DNA of 64,000 bases from Apoda limacodes (taxonomy: Eukaryota; Arthropoda; Insecta; Lepidoptera; Limacodidae), in assembly GCA_946406115.1 (NCBI GenBank), contig OX291555.1:11798001-11862000 (forward strand). Direction: 5' to 3'. Both the position numbers and the translations under genes were made by a program. Of this stretch, positions 13,001 through 21,790 are shown piece by piece (within the stretch, counting starts at the first letter, position 1; each line of letters opens with the position of its first letter). The notes beneath the pieces were generated by a model, which did not search any database, had not been told where the DNA came from, and saw only the letters and a list, made by a program, of their open reading frames with translations.

Positions 13001-13363
13001 TGATGTTTCTGTTGAAATGAGATGAAATGTTTTATTTTAAAAAAAATAAGATTATTATTATTATATCTTGTTTTGAAGTCAATAAAGGTGCGTTTTGTTG
13101 ACTGCTTCAATGCGTTCAATTTCATAATCCTGTCAAGTTAAATAGTCATAAATTCTGTATAACACAGTACAAATCTTGGTTTATTCTCTTTGGTAGGATT
13201 ACCGCATTATGTACATTATGTCGGTCAACATAACGCCACTTTTATTACTAGTTGTCAGACTCGTAAACAAATTACCTTTTTTTTCAGGATAGCAAAGTCA
13301 GAAATAACAAAATGGCGACTGGAAAGGAGGTTAAGTTCGCCTCGAGTAGTAAGGATAGAATAA
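923..13363 (+). CDS. SLC37A2: SLC37-family sugar-phosphate exchanger (3' part of gene, ten coding exons)
   Basis: Join 923-1055, 2518-2684, 4035-4100, 5170-5214, 9338-9542, 10912-11060, 11465-11588, 11718-11795, 12703-12814, 13288-13363. All boundaries are AG/GT and the phases agree, giving 384 residues and a TAA stop. Family members are multi-pass major facilitator proteins, usually of the endoplasmic reticulum, that exchange glucose-6-phosphate for phosphate. Signature stretches are QTTGWPGTVAIVGKWFG, GVWNSHTSLGNILG, KLVSYTFLYWLPLYI, DLSTVFDVGGIAGAILAG, VNGPYALITTAVSAELG and IIDGTGSVGAAIGP. They resemble vertebrate SLC37A2/A1 more than A3. The usual length is about 500 aa, so roughly 120-130 N-terminal residues lie outside the window. 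A Ser-rich acidic linker sits between the two six-helix halves. The family is certain; the exact paralogue is inferred. Confidence 0.93.
1248..1537. repeat. Lepidopteran SINE-like repeat (CGGAACCCT...CTTGGCCG)
   Basis: The block runs from TTTCGTACCCAAAGG through GTCCGTCTGTCACCAGGCTG and TATTTAAGGGGGCTCCCATA to GTCCGACTCGCACTTGGCCG. I know this sequence as a high-copy repeat in Lepidoptera. It lies in an SLC37 intron. A fragment of the same 3' end occurs near 59520-59560. Confidence 0.7.
1885..2206 (+). repeat. Foldback element, half copy A (in SLC37 intron)
   Basis: The block from about AAAGCGTGTATTGC to GGCCTATATCGCCCTCTTAA is the reverse complement of 13578-13935 at roughly 85-90% by eye. 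It also matches the arms of the palindromic copy at 33485-34852. Shared core words are ATTACTTAAGTATATAACAA and AGAAATTAGCTTTCTGGCC. Confidence 0.8.
2288..2470. repeat. GC-rich block, probable retroelement fragment
   Basis: About 180 bases of strongly GC-rich sequence (from ATCCCCCCGACCGACC to GGCTGCCGCAGCC) sit in an AT-rich intron just before an SLC37 exon. Base composition differs sharply from both flanks. It resembles GC-rich ends of insect non-LTR elements, but I cannot assign a family. The minus-strand reading frame in it is probably not a gene. Confidence 0.4.
2518..2684 (+). CDS. SLC37A2: SLC37 exon b (end of N-terminal half)
   Basis: Acceptor TTCTTAG, donor GTGAGT, ending in phase 0. 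It encodes GTLIASEYVESDWALSF, then a hydrophobic helix (VMGVVAMVVFLFLTS) and EPRHVGLFPD, the start of the central linker. Confidence 0.92.
2884..3117. repeat. Tandem repeat, three copies of 78 bp
   Basis: Units start at 2884, 2962 and 3040 with GAAAATCTAACTAAATTTTA and end with ATAATAATTTTTCCTTT. They are almost identical; the first has GCAGTG where the others have GCAATG. The array is recent and intronic. Confidence 0.95.
3561..3677 (+). repeat. LINE 3'-end type repeat (CTACGGTGACCGCTTACCATC)
   Basis: It contains GGGTCGGCACCGCGCGAGTG, then TAGGCTACGGTGACCGCTTA and a TATAAAAAAA tail. It matches the tail of the reverse-transcriptase relic at 20808-21077, so it is probably the 5'-truncated 3' end of that LINE family or a SINE using that tail. 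A small fragment is also at about 9213-9235. Confidence 0.65.
4035..4100 (+). CDS. SLC37A2: SLC37 exon c (linker)
   Basis: A 66-nt, phase 0-0 exon between TTTTCAG and GTATTT. It encodes 22 polar residues (PSRQSRRSVDDEETSQVIVG, then DQ). This fits the cytoplasmic loop between the two halves, which is poorly conserved in the family, so it rests on splice sites and phase. It could be an alternative cassette because its loss keeps the frame. Confidence 0.75.
4462..4690. repeat. Degenerate tandem repeat of about 48 bp
   Basis: Five units begin near 4462, 4511, 4552, 4600 and 4648 with the word CGTTAGCAAAACATATTTCC or a variant, each ending near ATATTGTGACAC. Most units are 48 bp, one is about 41. 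It lies in the SLC37 intron between exons c and d. No coding frame is implied. Confidence 0.75.
5170..5214 (+). CDS. SLC37A2: SLC37 exon d (short linker exon)
   Basis: A 45-nt, phase 0-0 microexon between CACAG and GTGAGT. It encodes AASLRPNRHSANMNQ. It has good splice sites, keeps the frame and could be optional. Support is weaker than for the conserved exons. Confidence 0.68.
5730..5995 (+). repeat. ~100-bp minisatellite, locus 1
   Basis: Three degenerate monomers share TATCTCCGTAACTATTGATC, GTAGACTAGTAGTTTC, a GATCTTATCAAGATCT-type core and GATGACAGTTGTCAAACT. The period is 99-104 bp. A second array of the same monomer lies in inverted orientation at 45745-46040. Between this array and the SLC37 exon at 5170-5214 the intron has only AT-rich sequence. 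Confidence 0.75.
6100..7131 (+). mobile_element. Decayed LINE, same family as the 36-45.7 kb array
   Basis: Near 6175-6240 a + strand frame reads RLENLFSDWSTTTTGVPQGC then VLSP, a reverse-transcriptase core motif. It then jumps to sequence from 6350 that resembles 44580-45120 (ATGGCCTTCGGATCAATCCT; CATATCTCCAAATTTCGCAT). The 3' end (CTCTACCCAAAGGTTGCCTG, AGCAATAAGTCCGCC, CAATAAAGTATATT) matches 45535-45660. Large internal deletions make it non-functional. Confidence 0.75.
7199..8870 (-). mobile_element. Probable piggyBac-like transposon relic
   Basis: The left edge reads TTAACCCTTTATAGGGCAGA. The right edge (8855-8870) holds CTGCCCTATAAAAC, a degraded inverted match. Inside is a minus-strand frame resembling a piggyBac C-terminal Cys-rich domain. 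The right TTAA is not preserved. It is intronic in SLC37, antisense to the gene. Confidence 0.45.
7783..8067 (-). pseudogene. piggyBac-like transposase C-terminal fragment
   Basis: The 94-codon frame ends in a Cys/His cluster, LGCDVCKVSLCVSCYKPFHN. The pattern C-x2-C-x4-C-x2-C-x4-H resembles the zinc-binding C-terminal domain of piggyBac transposases. The catalytic Asp region is absent. It is a relic with low support as a gene. Confidence 0.5.
9085..9212. repeat. ATCGATGT-rich MITE-like remnant
   Basis: Repeated words ATCGATGT, ACATCGGATCAATTCGATGT and TTTCGATGTATCGATGTATA end in TATCGAATATCCCTAC. This style of sequence is known from hAT-type MITEs in insects. Terminal repeats could not be paired, so the assignment is tentative. 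Confidence 0.4.
9338..9542 (+). CDS. SLC37A2: SLC37 exon e (linker end and first helix of C-terminal half)
   Basis: Acceptor TTCTAG, donor GTGAGT. It encodes YLEDEGASEETALLSSPRGS, a Ser-rich stretch, then IPGVIEFSLSLFFAKLVSYT and FLYWLPLYINSS. The KLVSYTFLYWLP motif is a hallmark of SLC37A1/A2. It ends in phase 1. Confidence 0.92.
10005..10462 (+). repeat. SINE/Helitron-like repeat, copy 1
   Basis: It begins CTTCTGCCAGCGGGTTCGCC and ends TATAATATTAGTATAGATAA, a common lepidopteran repeat. The reverse-complement copy at 22922-23385 shares GTTCATCAGGGATAATGTCG, TTTTCCCGCGGTAAAAAGTA and most of the rest. It is intronic in SLC37. Short frames inside it are not genes. Confidence 0.75.
10912..11060 (+). 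CDS. SLC37A2: SLC37 exon f
   Basis: Acceptor TTTTAG, donor GTGAGT. It encodes HLTPKQSGDLSTVFDVGGIA, then GAILAGLVADCIGCPG and a helix ending in GPM. The GDLSTVFDVGGI motif is strongly conserved in the family. Confidence 0.93.
11210..11400. repeat. Degenerate tandem repeat of about 35 bp
   Basis: Four units of the type TTATTTTTGAAAGATAGCGT followed by TAAAAAAGTGAC are seen between SLC37 exons f and g. A TTTACTTTTTTAAAGG block closes the region. The divergence is high. Confidence 0.6.
11465..11588 (+). CDS. SLC37A2: SLC37 exon g
   Basis: Acceptor CATCAG, donor G|GTAACT. It encodes LLVYQMWGASSYLLNVLLLI followed by INGVLVNGPYALITTAVSAE. The VNGPYALITTAVSA motif is nearly invariant in SLC37A1/A2. 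Confidence 0.94.
11718..11795 (+). CDS. SLC37A2: SLC37 exon h
   Basis: Acceptor TGTGTAG, donor GTTAGT. It encodes THSSLAGNSQALATVTAIID then GTGSV, the conserved TAIIDGTGS motif. It is phase 1 at both ends. Confidence 0.93.
12150..12545. repeat. Dispersed repeat fragments (GAAGTGAAAACTTCTTT)
   Basis: Two related segments in this intron carry TTGAAGTGAAAACTTCTTTA (12273) and TTGAAGTAAAACTTCTTTTG (12405), each followed by TGTGATGGGTA. I recognise this type as a dispersed repeat in Lepidoptera but cannot name the family. No coding signal is seen. Confidence 0.5.
12703..12814 (+). CDS. SLC37A2: SLC37 exon i
   Basis: Acceptor ATGTCAG, donor GTAAAT. It encodes GAAIGPMLAGVVSSNRTWSH and a last helix (VFYMLIACNYMALFLLL). 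It ends in phase 2. Confidence 0.93.
13105..13260. repeat. Dispersed repeat shared with 53178-53320
   Basis: Common words in the same order are TGCGTT, AATAATCC/CATAATCC, GTACAAATCTTG and TTATGTCGGTCAAC. The two copies are far diverged. It lies in the last SLC37 intron. Confidence 0.5.
13288..13363 (+). CDS. SLC37A2: SLC37 last coding exon
   Basis: Acceptor TTTTTTTTCAG. It encodes a basic cytoplasmic C-terminus, IAKSEITKWRLERRLSSPRV then VRIE and TAA at 13361-13363. No KKxx-type ER retrieval signal is seen at the end, although Arg pairs are present. No clear AATAAA lies close behind the stop. Confidence 0.9.
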
Positions 13364-13577
13364 TTTAGCAATGAATTATTAGACTATAGATATTGAAATT
13401 TTTACTATTTGTAGGTAGTTCAAAAAAATATTGATATACTATAACTGTCCATGTTACGGACTATTTTGATATTAGGTACTCCGGACAAGTCAGTGTTGTC
13501 AAAGAGAATTTATTAATTGCCTATAATATTTTATTTCGAAATACACTTTATATGTTGTAGTACATTCTATGCCCAAT

Positions 13578-13935
13578 TTCGGTTTTTATTCAACTCGTTT
13601 AAGAGGGCGATATAGGCAAGAAAGCTAATCCCTGTAATACCAACGATGTCCATGTAGATGTACTAAAAATCATTACACAACGTCATATTCATTACTATAA
13701 GATGTATTTGTTATATACTTCTTAAGTAATTTATACCATAATGACGCCTGACAAATTTTAAATTTTTTGTATGGAATTTAAAGTACTGACCGTTTGGTAG
13801 TCACATTTTTTGACTTTTTGCTACAACTTACAGTCAATGCACTAGAAAACAACCAATTCTTATTATTTAATCGACTTTCACAACAAAATGTATAACACAC
13901 TTTAAAAATTATCACGTGTTGAGACAATGGTCACT
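13578..13935 (-). repeat. Foldback element, half copy B (just after SLC37 stop)
   Basis: It starts TCGTTTAAGAGGGCGATATA and runs to about TTTAAAAATTATCACG. It is the reverse complement of 1885-2206. It starts about 215 bp past the SLC37 stop codon, so it may be in the 3' untranslated region. Confidence 0.8.
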
Positions 13936-16900
13936 TCCAGATTTTTTTCAGCAATTAATATATAACATAGGTTTTTTCAATTCTTCTTGTGCTTATAGTT
14001 TTGCTACAAAAGTTGCACAAAAACGTCGTATTTACGCCTATTTGCCCTATATCCTAGCCTTAATTGAAATGTTTTTGATTCTTCTCTAACTAAATCTTAA
14101 AAAAAATACTACTATTCATTTTACGTGGCAATTTTATTTTTAAAACTACAACAAAAGAAACGAAAGAGTCGAAACTGAAATGTTTTGCTTGCATTAAATT
14201 GCTTGACATAGAACTTATTGAAATATTAGCAAACTCTTTTAGGATATTAAAGTGTAATTGATAAAAAGCGTAAAAAATTCTAATTACAGTTAAGAATTGT
14301 GTGTAATAAAATTTAATCGATTATAAACGATATTTATAATTACATTATAATATCGCTTTGGTGCTTTTGGGGAACTTAAATAACTGTTGAGACGGCAAAC
14401 AGCATATCTTAAACCAATTAATAAGTATTTTAGGTTTTAAATGTAAGTGTGGTCCAAATCTAAATTAGGTGAAGGGAGACTACTATTGAAACCAAAAACA
14501 GTTTGGTTAAAAATTATGGTTCTAAGCTCTTATAGGAAAATGTAACGAAATTATGTTTTCAAGAATTTATGAATAAAATGAACTATTATTAAAATAACAA
14601 GAAGTCCCCATAGACAGAACTTTGTTAGCTCATTATTTTCCTTAAAGTTAGGTCATTTTGTAGCATGAATACTATTTATTGGCAATCGCCAATTTTTTTT
14701 TATTTTCTTATTTATTATTCCAAACGCATATATTATTAACTAAGCCATATTTCTGTGAGCTTAGGTAATATGGTATTTTATGAAGTAAATATTCAAATAA
14801 TTCGAATTCAATCAGAAATGTAAAAGAAAAATTAATAATATATTATGCATTACAGTTGGATAGATTTTGACTCAATTAATATAATTTTTTTTAATTATAT
14901 TACATACGAACAGAAGGTACGTACTTAACCGCGTGAATTTGTGACGCGGCTATCTTAGACTAACTACTATTAATAACTTCTTCCGTGACCCCTGAGCTCG
15001 CGTGTAGTACGTTAAGCGTGCGTGGAGAGTTTAGCGCGCTTAGTATGTAGCGGTCTTTCTGTACCTATTTGTTTTGTAAGAGTATCGTATTTCTTTACTT
15101 ATATATGTTTATTCTTTCTACTAATACGGTACAATAAAATGCACTTAACAAAATCTCGACAAAAATGACAGGAATTTTGTAGAATAGTCATTCCATAATA
15201 TTGTTTTCGATGCATTTTAAGTATATATTCCTTTTTATTGTAAGATTTATATGGGCGGTAATTATTCTGCCGATATTTTTACATTCTAACTAATTATAAA
15301 ATTATTGAACTGTATAAAAAAGCGTCGCTTTTAGGTCTTCTAAAATCGACGCGTTTTTTTCAAGTTTGTATTACTCGAAGTTAACATAACTGTTGTGTTT
15401 GTTTTATTTTTTACTTATTAAGAAGTACAGTGTGAGATGTCCCTCCAGTTGAAAAAAAAACTCGGATCTTTATCTTTCGGGTGATAAGCGAATGAAAATA
15501 AATTACAAACCTCATTTTGCTATTGTACATCATAATCATTCCGGAACTGTGTGCTTGTCATTTTCTAATTCACCAGCAGACGCGTTTTGAGACCATTGTC
15601 AATGAAGTGGCTCGGCGAGGACCAAACCCCGATGGTGAGCATAAAAAGTCTATATCTAACAATGGACAAAGACAAGCTGATGATGTAGTGTTAGTTAGGT
15701 CAAAGTATTTTTAACGATAAGGCCAGTTTTGTCATTTATTGTTCGAGTCATAAGTTATTTTTTAGAGATAATAAAAAAAATTTTACTATTTGAATTGGTT
15801 ATAATGACATGGAGAAGACTGGTTGTAAGAGGCGATTGTCTATAATACTTACTTAGTCGAATGAGTCGGGATTTTTTGAGTTATTAAATCCGAATACTTT
15901 TCCGAATTTTGTTATCACTAAGAGTCCAAGTTAGTACTTTTGTTATAATAAATAAAAGGTCATCAAAATTATATACCTTTTGGGGGAAAAGGATGTCGAC
16001 GTAAGACAAAGCTTAAAATTACATACATGAATATTAGACCAAAAATAAAAATATTAAAGGTACAGGGCAGGAATTAGTGAAATTTGTTTGTAATCGTGAT
16101 CTATAGACTATTTATAATCATTTATGGAACGCATTTGTTAACCGTAATTGATTGAAAGTATTTTGTTTGACGTAATTTGTGGAAAGCATTTATATAACGT
16201 ATTTCGTATCGACGTTATTTAAGACAAGCGCTTGTTAGACCTCATTTATAGAAGGTATTTGTTTTACGTAATTCATATAAAGCATTTTGTTTGGTATTTA
16301 TAAGGTAAGCGTTGTTTGGCGTAATTCAAGGCGAGCGTTTATTTGTAATTTATGAAAAGGCAACATGGTTTATGGAAAGCATTTTTGTGTCATAAAGTCA
16401 TAATTTATGGACAGTCTGTGCCCACAGCGTATATAGCTTTATCATTAAGGAAAACGGGGAGGATATGACATAGTATTAAATTTCATTATTTTTCTTCCGA
16501 AGATTTATCATAATTACCGAGATCTTGGGAAGACTAATCCCCTCTACTCTCTGTGCGTGTGTTTGAAGAGTAGTACCTATTGTTTTTTCAAATTGTAAGT
16601 GAAAAATTGACTCCGGCTCTATTTGCAGCCTTAAACTAATTGCCTCTATGTTTAGCTTATTCGTAAATTAACATATTTTAACATTTTAAGGTAAAATTTT
16701 ATCAGTGTTACCTACACTATAGTGTGTTTTGATTTAAAATACATTTATTATTTTTTTATTATGATACAAGTCAGCTACCAAAATGTAACTAACTGATAAA
16801 GTAATCACTAACTTTTAGAAAAATAAATTGTGCAATAGTTAAATTTTTTTTTTCATTGTTATGTAATCTGTGATCAAGATAAACCCATGGCCACGACTTC

Positions 16901-17652
16901 CTTTAAAAGCCTTTTAGCTCGCGTGCCCGCGACATATGCGGGCGGAGGAAGTATTTAGGGTACTAATTATGTAGTGGCCCTTCTGTGCATACATATATTG
17001 TGACTTTGGGCATTCTTCAATTCAAAATTAAATTTGAAATACAGATAGTAGGTTTGTATTACATATTGTGAACTACCTACGTCCTGGATATCATGTGTCT
17101 GTCTTGATATTTTTGTTTATGTATGTTAAAGACTACTTTAAGTTATGTTAATCTTTTTTGTGTGTGTTTAATGTCAATACATATCTGTATAAATATGTAC
17201 AAAATAATATACATTTTTTAATCATGTAACATGTTTTACTTTTAACTGACTTTTAACAAGAAGGTTATCAAAAGCCGTATTTGCTTCGTATTTGTTGCCT
17301 TATATTAGGATTTCAGAGATATGAAGTCCACAATCTGAATTCTGGGTGATAAGAACGTGGCACATATCGTCTATAGGGCACAGTGGCTCCTTAACCTGAT
17401 GAAGAGCAAGTAAAAAGTCGAGACTGGGCCTTCTTCCCGCACTAAACTGCAGTACTATAAGAAAAAGGTATCAAGGTCTAAAGTCGAGTGAAACGACCTA
17501 TTAAGTTAAATAATAAAACTTTCATTTAAAATTAAAAATATGAGTACAATAAATACAATTTCCTTAAAGATCTAACTTAACATTTTTTTTTCCTACTTCA
17601 ACCAGCTCACCTTGTCATAAGTATCTCTCAGTCATCCCTTTGACTATATCTT
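13936..17652. other. AT-rich intergenic region between SLC37 and pen-2
   Basis: No host gene is supported here. Two short GC-richer islands (about 14935-15060 and 16890-16985) share GTAGTGGCCCTTCTGTGCAT-like and GCTCGCGTG words and may be one dispersed repeat. The frame at 15517-15714 starts from a non-ATG codon, has no recognisable domain and is probably chance. 16090-16410 is listed separately. Confidence 0.5.
16090..16410. repeat. Degenerate ~27-bp minisatellite
   Basis: About ten irregular units of the form GTAATTTGTGGAAAGCATTT plus TATATAAC recur across this stretch (for example from 16142, 16170 and 16259). Divergence between units is high. It is intergenic, 3' of pen-2. Confidence 0.6.
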
Positions 17653-17792
17653 CTAGGGTCTGCCTAATGGCACGGCGAAAGATAACGCATCGCCTGTGGC
17701 GCCCCAAGACACTCTATGCAGCTGGAATATGGTGACCCACACAGCCACTGCTACGGCCCAGATAACGGCTCCCACGCCGCTCATTATCACAT
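17653..17792 (-). CDS. pen-2: Pen-2 exon 3
   Basis: Minus-strand acceptor TTCTCCAG, stop TAG at 17655-17653. It encodes [20 protein letters not shown], then [18 protein letters not shown] and AVPLGRP. The IFQ---WGA-GD-LSF-PLG pattern is diagnostic. Confidence 0.97.
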
Positions 17793-20700
17793 CTGGAGAA
17801 TATTTAAATTAGTAGTTGTCTATAAACGATGGCACACTCATCTGCTCAATGGCGGCTTAGCAAGAGAAAGGTGGCGTAATTGGTGCCCCATACCCAAAAG
17901 ACCCTATTTCTAAGCCACTTAGTAATGTTGGTTTAGGTTTATCATAGAACATTGTATGTTATACATGTTAATAATATGAAAACAAAATAAAGTGAAAGTG
18001 CTTACATCTTCTGATCAACTTCTGTTCATCATATGCAGGTTTGACAAATGCTTCCTTAAAGAACCACACTGTGTTTACTGCCCATACAAATGGCAGCAAT
18101 AAGCAGCCAACTGAAACCATAAGCACAATTCTTGAGTAGACATAGACAATGATTTATTCAACATCTTTTTGCTCACGTTAAAAACAATAAAAGAAAGGAT
18201 CTGTGCTGTAGGTATATCGTGAGTGTGATGTTGAAATGGGCACCAGCTCAGTTTGTGCCACGACATGAGTGCGACAGCACTGATTTTAAGCGGAGCCCAA
18301 GGTTGAAATCTGCAACTGCGCAAGTAACATGGTTGTGGTGTTGCTGTTAACTATAATTTAAAACGATTTCACTACTGATTTTTGTGAAATTATACCCTTA
18401 ATATTATGTTATATGTAGGTACCTACATATACCTAGATAATATAATAATAAAGCAAATAAATTAAATATAAATAAATTAAATTAGATATTTCGCATTACT
18501 CCCCTATTCAATTATAGCATGTTAAGATTATCTTGGCCACCTAGCGCTGTTCTCGTATTTCTTTTGATATTGTAAAAATGTTTCTTCAATTGTAATTTGA
18601 AAGTGCTTACTGTATTGAGTGCGCGAATGGGTGGGGGGGGGTAAGTTATTCCAACACTTGGTGGTCGCATACATAAAACTTTCACGGAATGCTGTTGTAC
18701 GGTGCTGGGGTATTTTCAAAATACTGTGAAGCATCCTCATAACCCGTGTGCTGTCAACTCTTCGCCACTTAAATTTTGTAAATAAGTATTCAGGTCTATT
18801 AGTGTTCAGGACCCTAATTATCAGTGTAACTAGGTGGAATTTTTCTACGTAATGACATCCTCAATAAATTCGAGGTATTGCAGTACAGACCAATGTATGT
18901 ACGAGGGGGGTGTCAAAAAGGTACCTTGCACATGCATTTTGTACTCTGGTAGGTTTAAGGTTTAGCTAAGTAAGACCTGAACATCCCAATTTTAGGTTCT
19001 GTCACAGACAGAATGTGGTTATTTGTAGTGAGCTGATTTAAGTTAGATTATTGTTTATATATTAATATAGGTACAATAAAATTTTGAGAACATATATGTA
19101 TTATTTATTATTATTTGTTTATTTTAGATTGTGACAAAGGGACTACTCTCTTATTCACAAGTTTCTTTTGACTAATTGGGGTCACCATGGCCAGACATCC
19201 TGATTTTTAGCCTGAAAATTAATGTCTTACATGGTATAGGCACAGTCCTGCATTTTGGGAATTCCAAATTCTATAATTATTTTTTTTTAAAGAAAACCTT
19301 GAGAGGGACCTGATTTCGGTTTGAAAGAGTAAGAATGAATTCACTGCCAATGGCGAGCGGTGCGATGGTAGAAAGTAGCCGTGGGCATAGTTTTAAACAA
19401 TTCCTGAGAACACATTCCATTGTACAAGCGATAGAACACACACAGGCAGGTAAAGTCTCTCCTCAGACTTAAGGGTTCAATATGGTAAGTGTATTTGGAA
19501 TCTTCGACAATTCTCACAGCCCATTGTTGAACTGAGTCAAAAGGGACAAGCTGGTATCTGGATGCACCCGCCCAGAAATGGCAGCAGTACTCTATATGGG
19601 GCTGAACTTGCGACTTGTAAACCAGCAACCTCTGCCCTGACGTGAAGTACTGCCTCGCTCTGTTGAGTACACCAAGTTTTTTGAATGCCAGCTGCACCTT
19701 GCCTTGCAAATGATCTCAGAACTGAACATGGCTGAAGATGTCAACACCAAGGATCCCAATGCTGTTGTCGATGGAGAGGGAAGTGTTCTGGAATTGTGGG
19801 ATTACAGTGAATGGGGGAAATTACAGTGAATATCTCTCTGTCAGGACCTCAACTAATGTCTTAATTATTTTTCAATAATTTAAAGCTTATGCATTAATCG
19901 GTTTTGAGTAAAACATTAGCATGTATGAACTTTATAGAGTACTTTTAAGAATATATTCTATCTCAAAAGTATATGCAATAATGTTTTGAGCTTTGTCACA
20001 ACCTGCAATATATATTGTATGGTGTTTTTTTTCAGGCAAATATGTTCAATACTTTAAAAAAAAACTCTGCTGTATAAACAGAGTTCTTTCAAATACTTAC
20101 ACTCTACTCTCACTCTACATAAGGCTTGTTCCTGTGAGTGGCATTGAAATTCAATAGCAAAACCTAATTTTAGCTATCTAAGGGTTCTGTTTTGTGATAG
20201 AAAAATCTCATGTTTAATACTTTTCACACCTTTGATAATGCAAGTTTTGCCATCGACACCTATCATTACAAATTTTTTGGTTTCAAAATGATCAGTTAAT
20301 GTACATACACTACGACAATAACATTACCATAAACAATGAATTCTGTGACTAAAGCGACAAAAACAGCAAAAATATAATAAATGAATTCTTGACAGATTGT
20401 TGATACTTAAATTTTGATATTTTTATCACCAATGCTAAACAAACGTATGACAGGTAGCAAAGGTAACTAAAATGATTCTTTATTCCAAAACAAAAGCACC
20501 CTCAGTGCAGCAGATACTTTCAGCTCTATTATTGTTTAAACAAAATGCGTTTGCAGCTGTCAAAACAGAGCTCAAAATGCCCACCTCACAACATTAGCAA
20601 CCTAGCAATATTTCATAGCAAAACCCCATAGTCTTGTTTAGTCAACATTAGATTTTGCTACCATAAGCTAATGAAACGCAAACCACTAACAGTCAGTTCT

Positions 20701-21259
20701 GCTATGGAGTAGATGGAACACCATAGTAGTTAAATGTCAGCTGTCAATGTAAAATTTTAACTACTTGATCATTATATTCGACCTTAAACCAAAGTCCATG
20801 GTTTCTTGTGATTGTTTATATGGATTGCTACCTCTATTCATTCTCACACTTTAGAAGCAAAATGTTCATGTACAGTGCAGTTTCAGAGAAACTCCCTCTG
20901 CGGACACTCTGGTTGTGGAATGAGCTCCCTGCCAAGGTTTTCTCTAAGGACTACAGTATGGTGTTCTTCAAGAAAGAAGTTAATAGATTTTTGAAGGGTC
21001 TGAACGAGCGAGTGATAACCCTGGTGTGGCAAGCGTGCATACGCTACGGTGACTGCTTACCATCAGGCGAACCGTAAGCTTCCCTCCTTCCTTCCTTCTT
21101 CGATGTGGAAACACCACTCCTTCTTTAGATGCGCAATTTCATAAAAAAATAAAATTTTCAAATAGCGTTTTAGAACGTAGAACAAATAAATATTTTACCT
21201 TTAAAGTACCACCTGCAAAGATGTAATTTTCTATTGTTAGGCAGTTTATTTAAGTCCAT
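17653..21259 (-). CDS. pen-2: Gamma-secretase subunit Pen-2 (presenilin enhancer 2), complete
   Basis: Minus-strand join 21259-21199, 18110-18006, 17792-17653: 306 nt, 101 aa, the same length as human PSENEN. Pen-2 is the small membrane subunit that triggers presenilin endoproteolysis and stabilises gamma-secretase, the protease that cuts Notch and other single-pass proteins. The start reads [41 protein letters not shown] forms the first membrane region, after which come [14 protein letters not shown] and a second membrane segment. The end, [17 protein letters not shown], carries the family's conserved D-LSF-PLG tail needed for complex assembly. Splice sites and phases are canonical. Intron 1 (3.1 kb) is filled with LINE and MITE remnants. 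The three exons were identified by family motif because none forms a long open frame. Confidence 0.97.
18006..18110 (-). CDS. pen-2: Pen-2 exon 2
   Basis: Minus-strand acceptor GGTTTCAG, donor GAT|GTAAG. It encodes [20 protein letters not shown] then [14 protein letters not shown]. It matches the LPF-W-VN--WFF-EAF pattern of Pen-2 proteins. Confidence 0.97.
18528..18890 (-). pseudogene. Non-LTR retrotransposon ORF2 C-terminal relic
   Basis: Minus-strand translation gives [20 protein letters not shown], then [20 protein letters not shown] and LPPP. This resembles the region after the reverse transcriptase in Jockey/CR1-type elements ([21 protein letters not shown]). It is 5'-truncated, lies in pen-2 intron 1 and has the same orientation as pen-2. 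Confidence 0.7.
19341..19709 (-). pseudogene. Non-LTR reverse transcriptase C-terminal relic (second family)
   Basis: A 122-codon open frame on the minus strand reads [20 protein letters not shown], then [20 protein letters not shown] and FYHRTARH. This is the thumb/C-terminal part of a lepidopteran Jockey-like LINE. The palm motifs are missing. It lies in pen-2 intron 1. Confidence 0.75.
20200..20510 (+). mobile_element. MITE-like element, copy 1 (TTCGTTTTGGAATAAAG family)
   Basis: The right end reads AAATGATTCTTTATTCCAAA then ACAAAAGCACCCT. It matches the right end at 24290-24398 and the inverted end at 21453. The interior AATTCTTGACAGATTGTT resembles ATGCTTGACAGTTTGTT at 22305. The left end is degraded. 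It lies in pen-2 intron 1. Confidence 0.55.
20808..21077 (+). pseudogene. LINE C-terminal relic with 3' tail
   Basis: Translation gives [20 protein letters not shown] then [11 protein letters not shown], a C-terminus seen in lepidopteran LINEs. It runs into CGTGCATACGCTACGGTGAC and CTTACCATCAGGCGAACCGT, then a CTTCCTTCCTTC run. The tail is the same as at 3561-3677. It lies in pen-2 intron 1, antisense to pen-2. Confidence 0.7.
21199..21259 (-). CDS. pen-2: Pen-2 exon 1
   Basis: Start codon at 21259-21257, donor AAAG|GTAAAAT. It encodes 20 residues plus one base, including LCRWYFK, the conserved cytoplasmic lead-in. No other in-frame ATG fits the family length. Confidence 0.96.
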
Positions 21260-21452
21260 ATCGCAGTTTTAACTTGGTTATCAAGAACTCAAATTCAGTA
21301 GATAATGTCCTGCAAATTGATTATGTCCTTTATTTCACAAATTAATAGATTATGCCCTACGGCAAAGAGAATATAATCACTACGTTTTATTCTACGGCTT
21401 TATCAAACAAAAATCAAACAAAATCAACATACTTATTTTTTTTTTTTTAAAC

Positions 21453-21790
21453 TGCCATAAAGTGTGTTCGTTTTGGTATGAAGAATAATTATTTTCGTTT
21501 ATTTTCACATCATCTGTTCATTAAACATTGCATTTGTGTCAAAAATAACAAAAAGTATCTCAAATCGTTTATAATATCGCAACTGTCAAGCGATGGTTTA
21601 TGATATTTTATTTCAACTACCAAAAATGTAACTTTACACCCATGCCTAACATATTTATTGTTTATAGTGTGTTATCAATATAATCATCATAGTGACTGTG
21701 TACGTAAACCTTTTGTTTTGCAACTAATTATATTGTTAGTAACGTTTCAATGTTACACAACGTAGGTGTAGGTGGCAAAACTGGATATTA
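21453..21790 (-). mobile_element. MITE-like element, copy 2, upstream of pen-2
   Basis: It begins GTGTGTTCGTTTTGGTATGA, followed by AATTATTTTCGTTTATTTTC, the inverted counterpart of the ends at 20510 and 24398. It starts about 195 bp upstream of the pen-2 start codon. The distal end is approximate. Confidence 0.5.

Noticed and set aside
15517..15714. 65-codon frame in the intergenic region
   Set aside because: No recognisable domain or splice context, and no ATG start; probably chance or a repeat fragment.
17716..17913. + strand frame over pen-2 exon 3
   Set aside because: Antisense shadow of the pen-2 coding exon.
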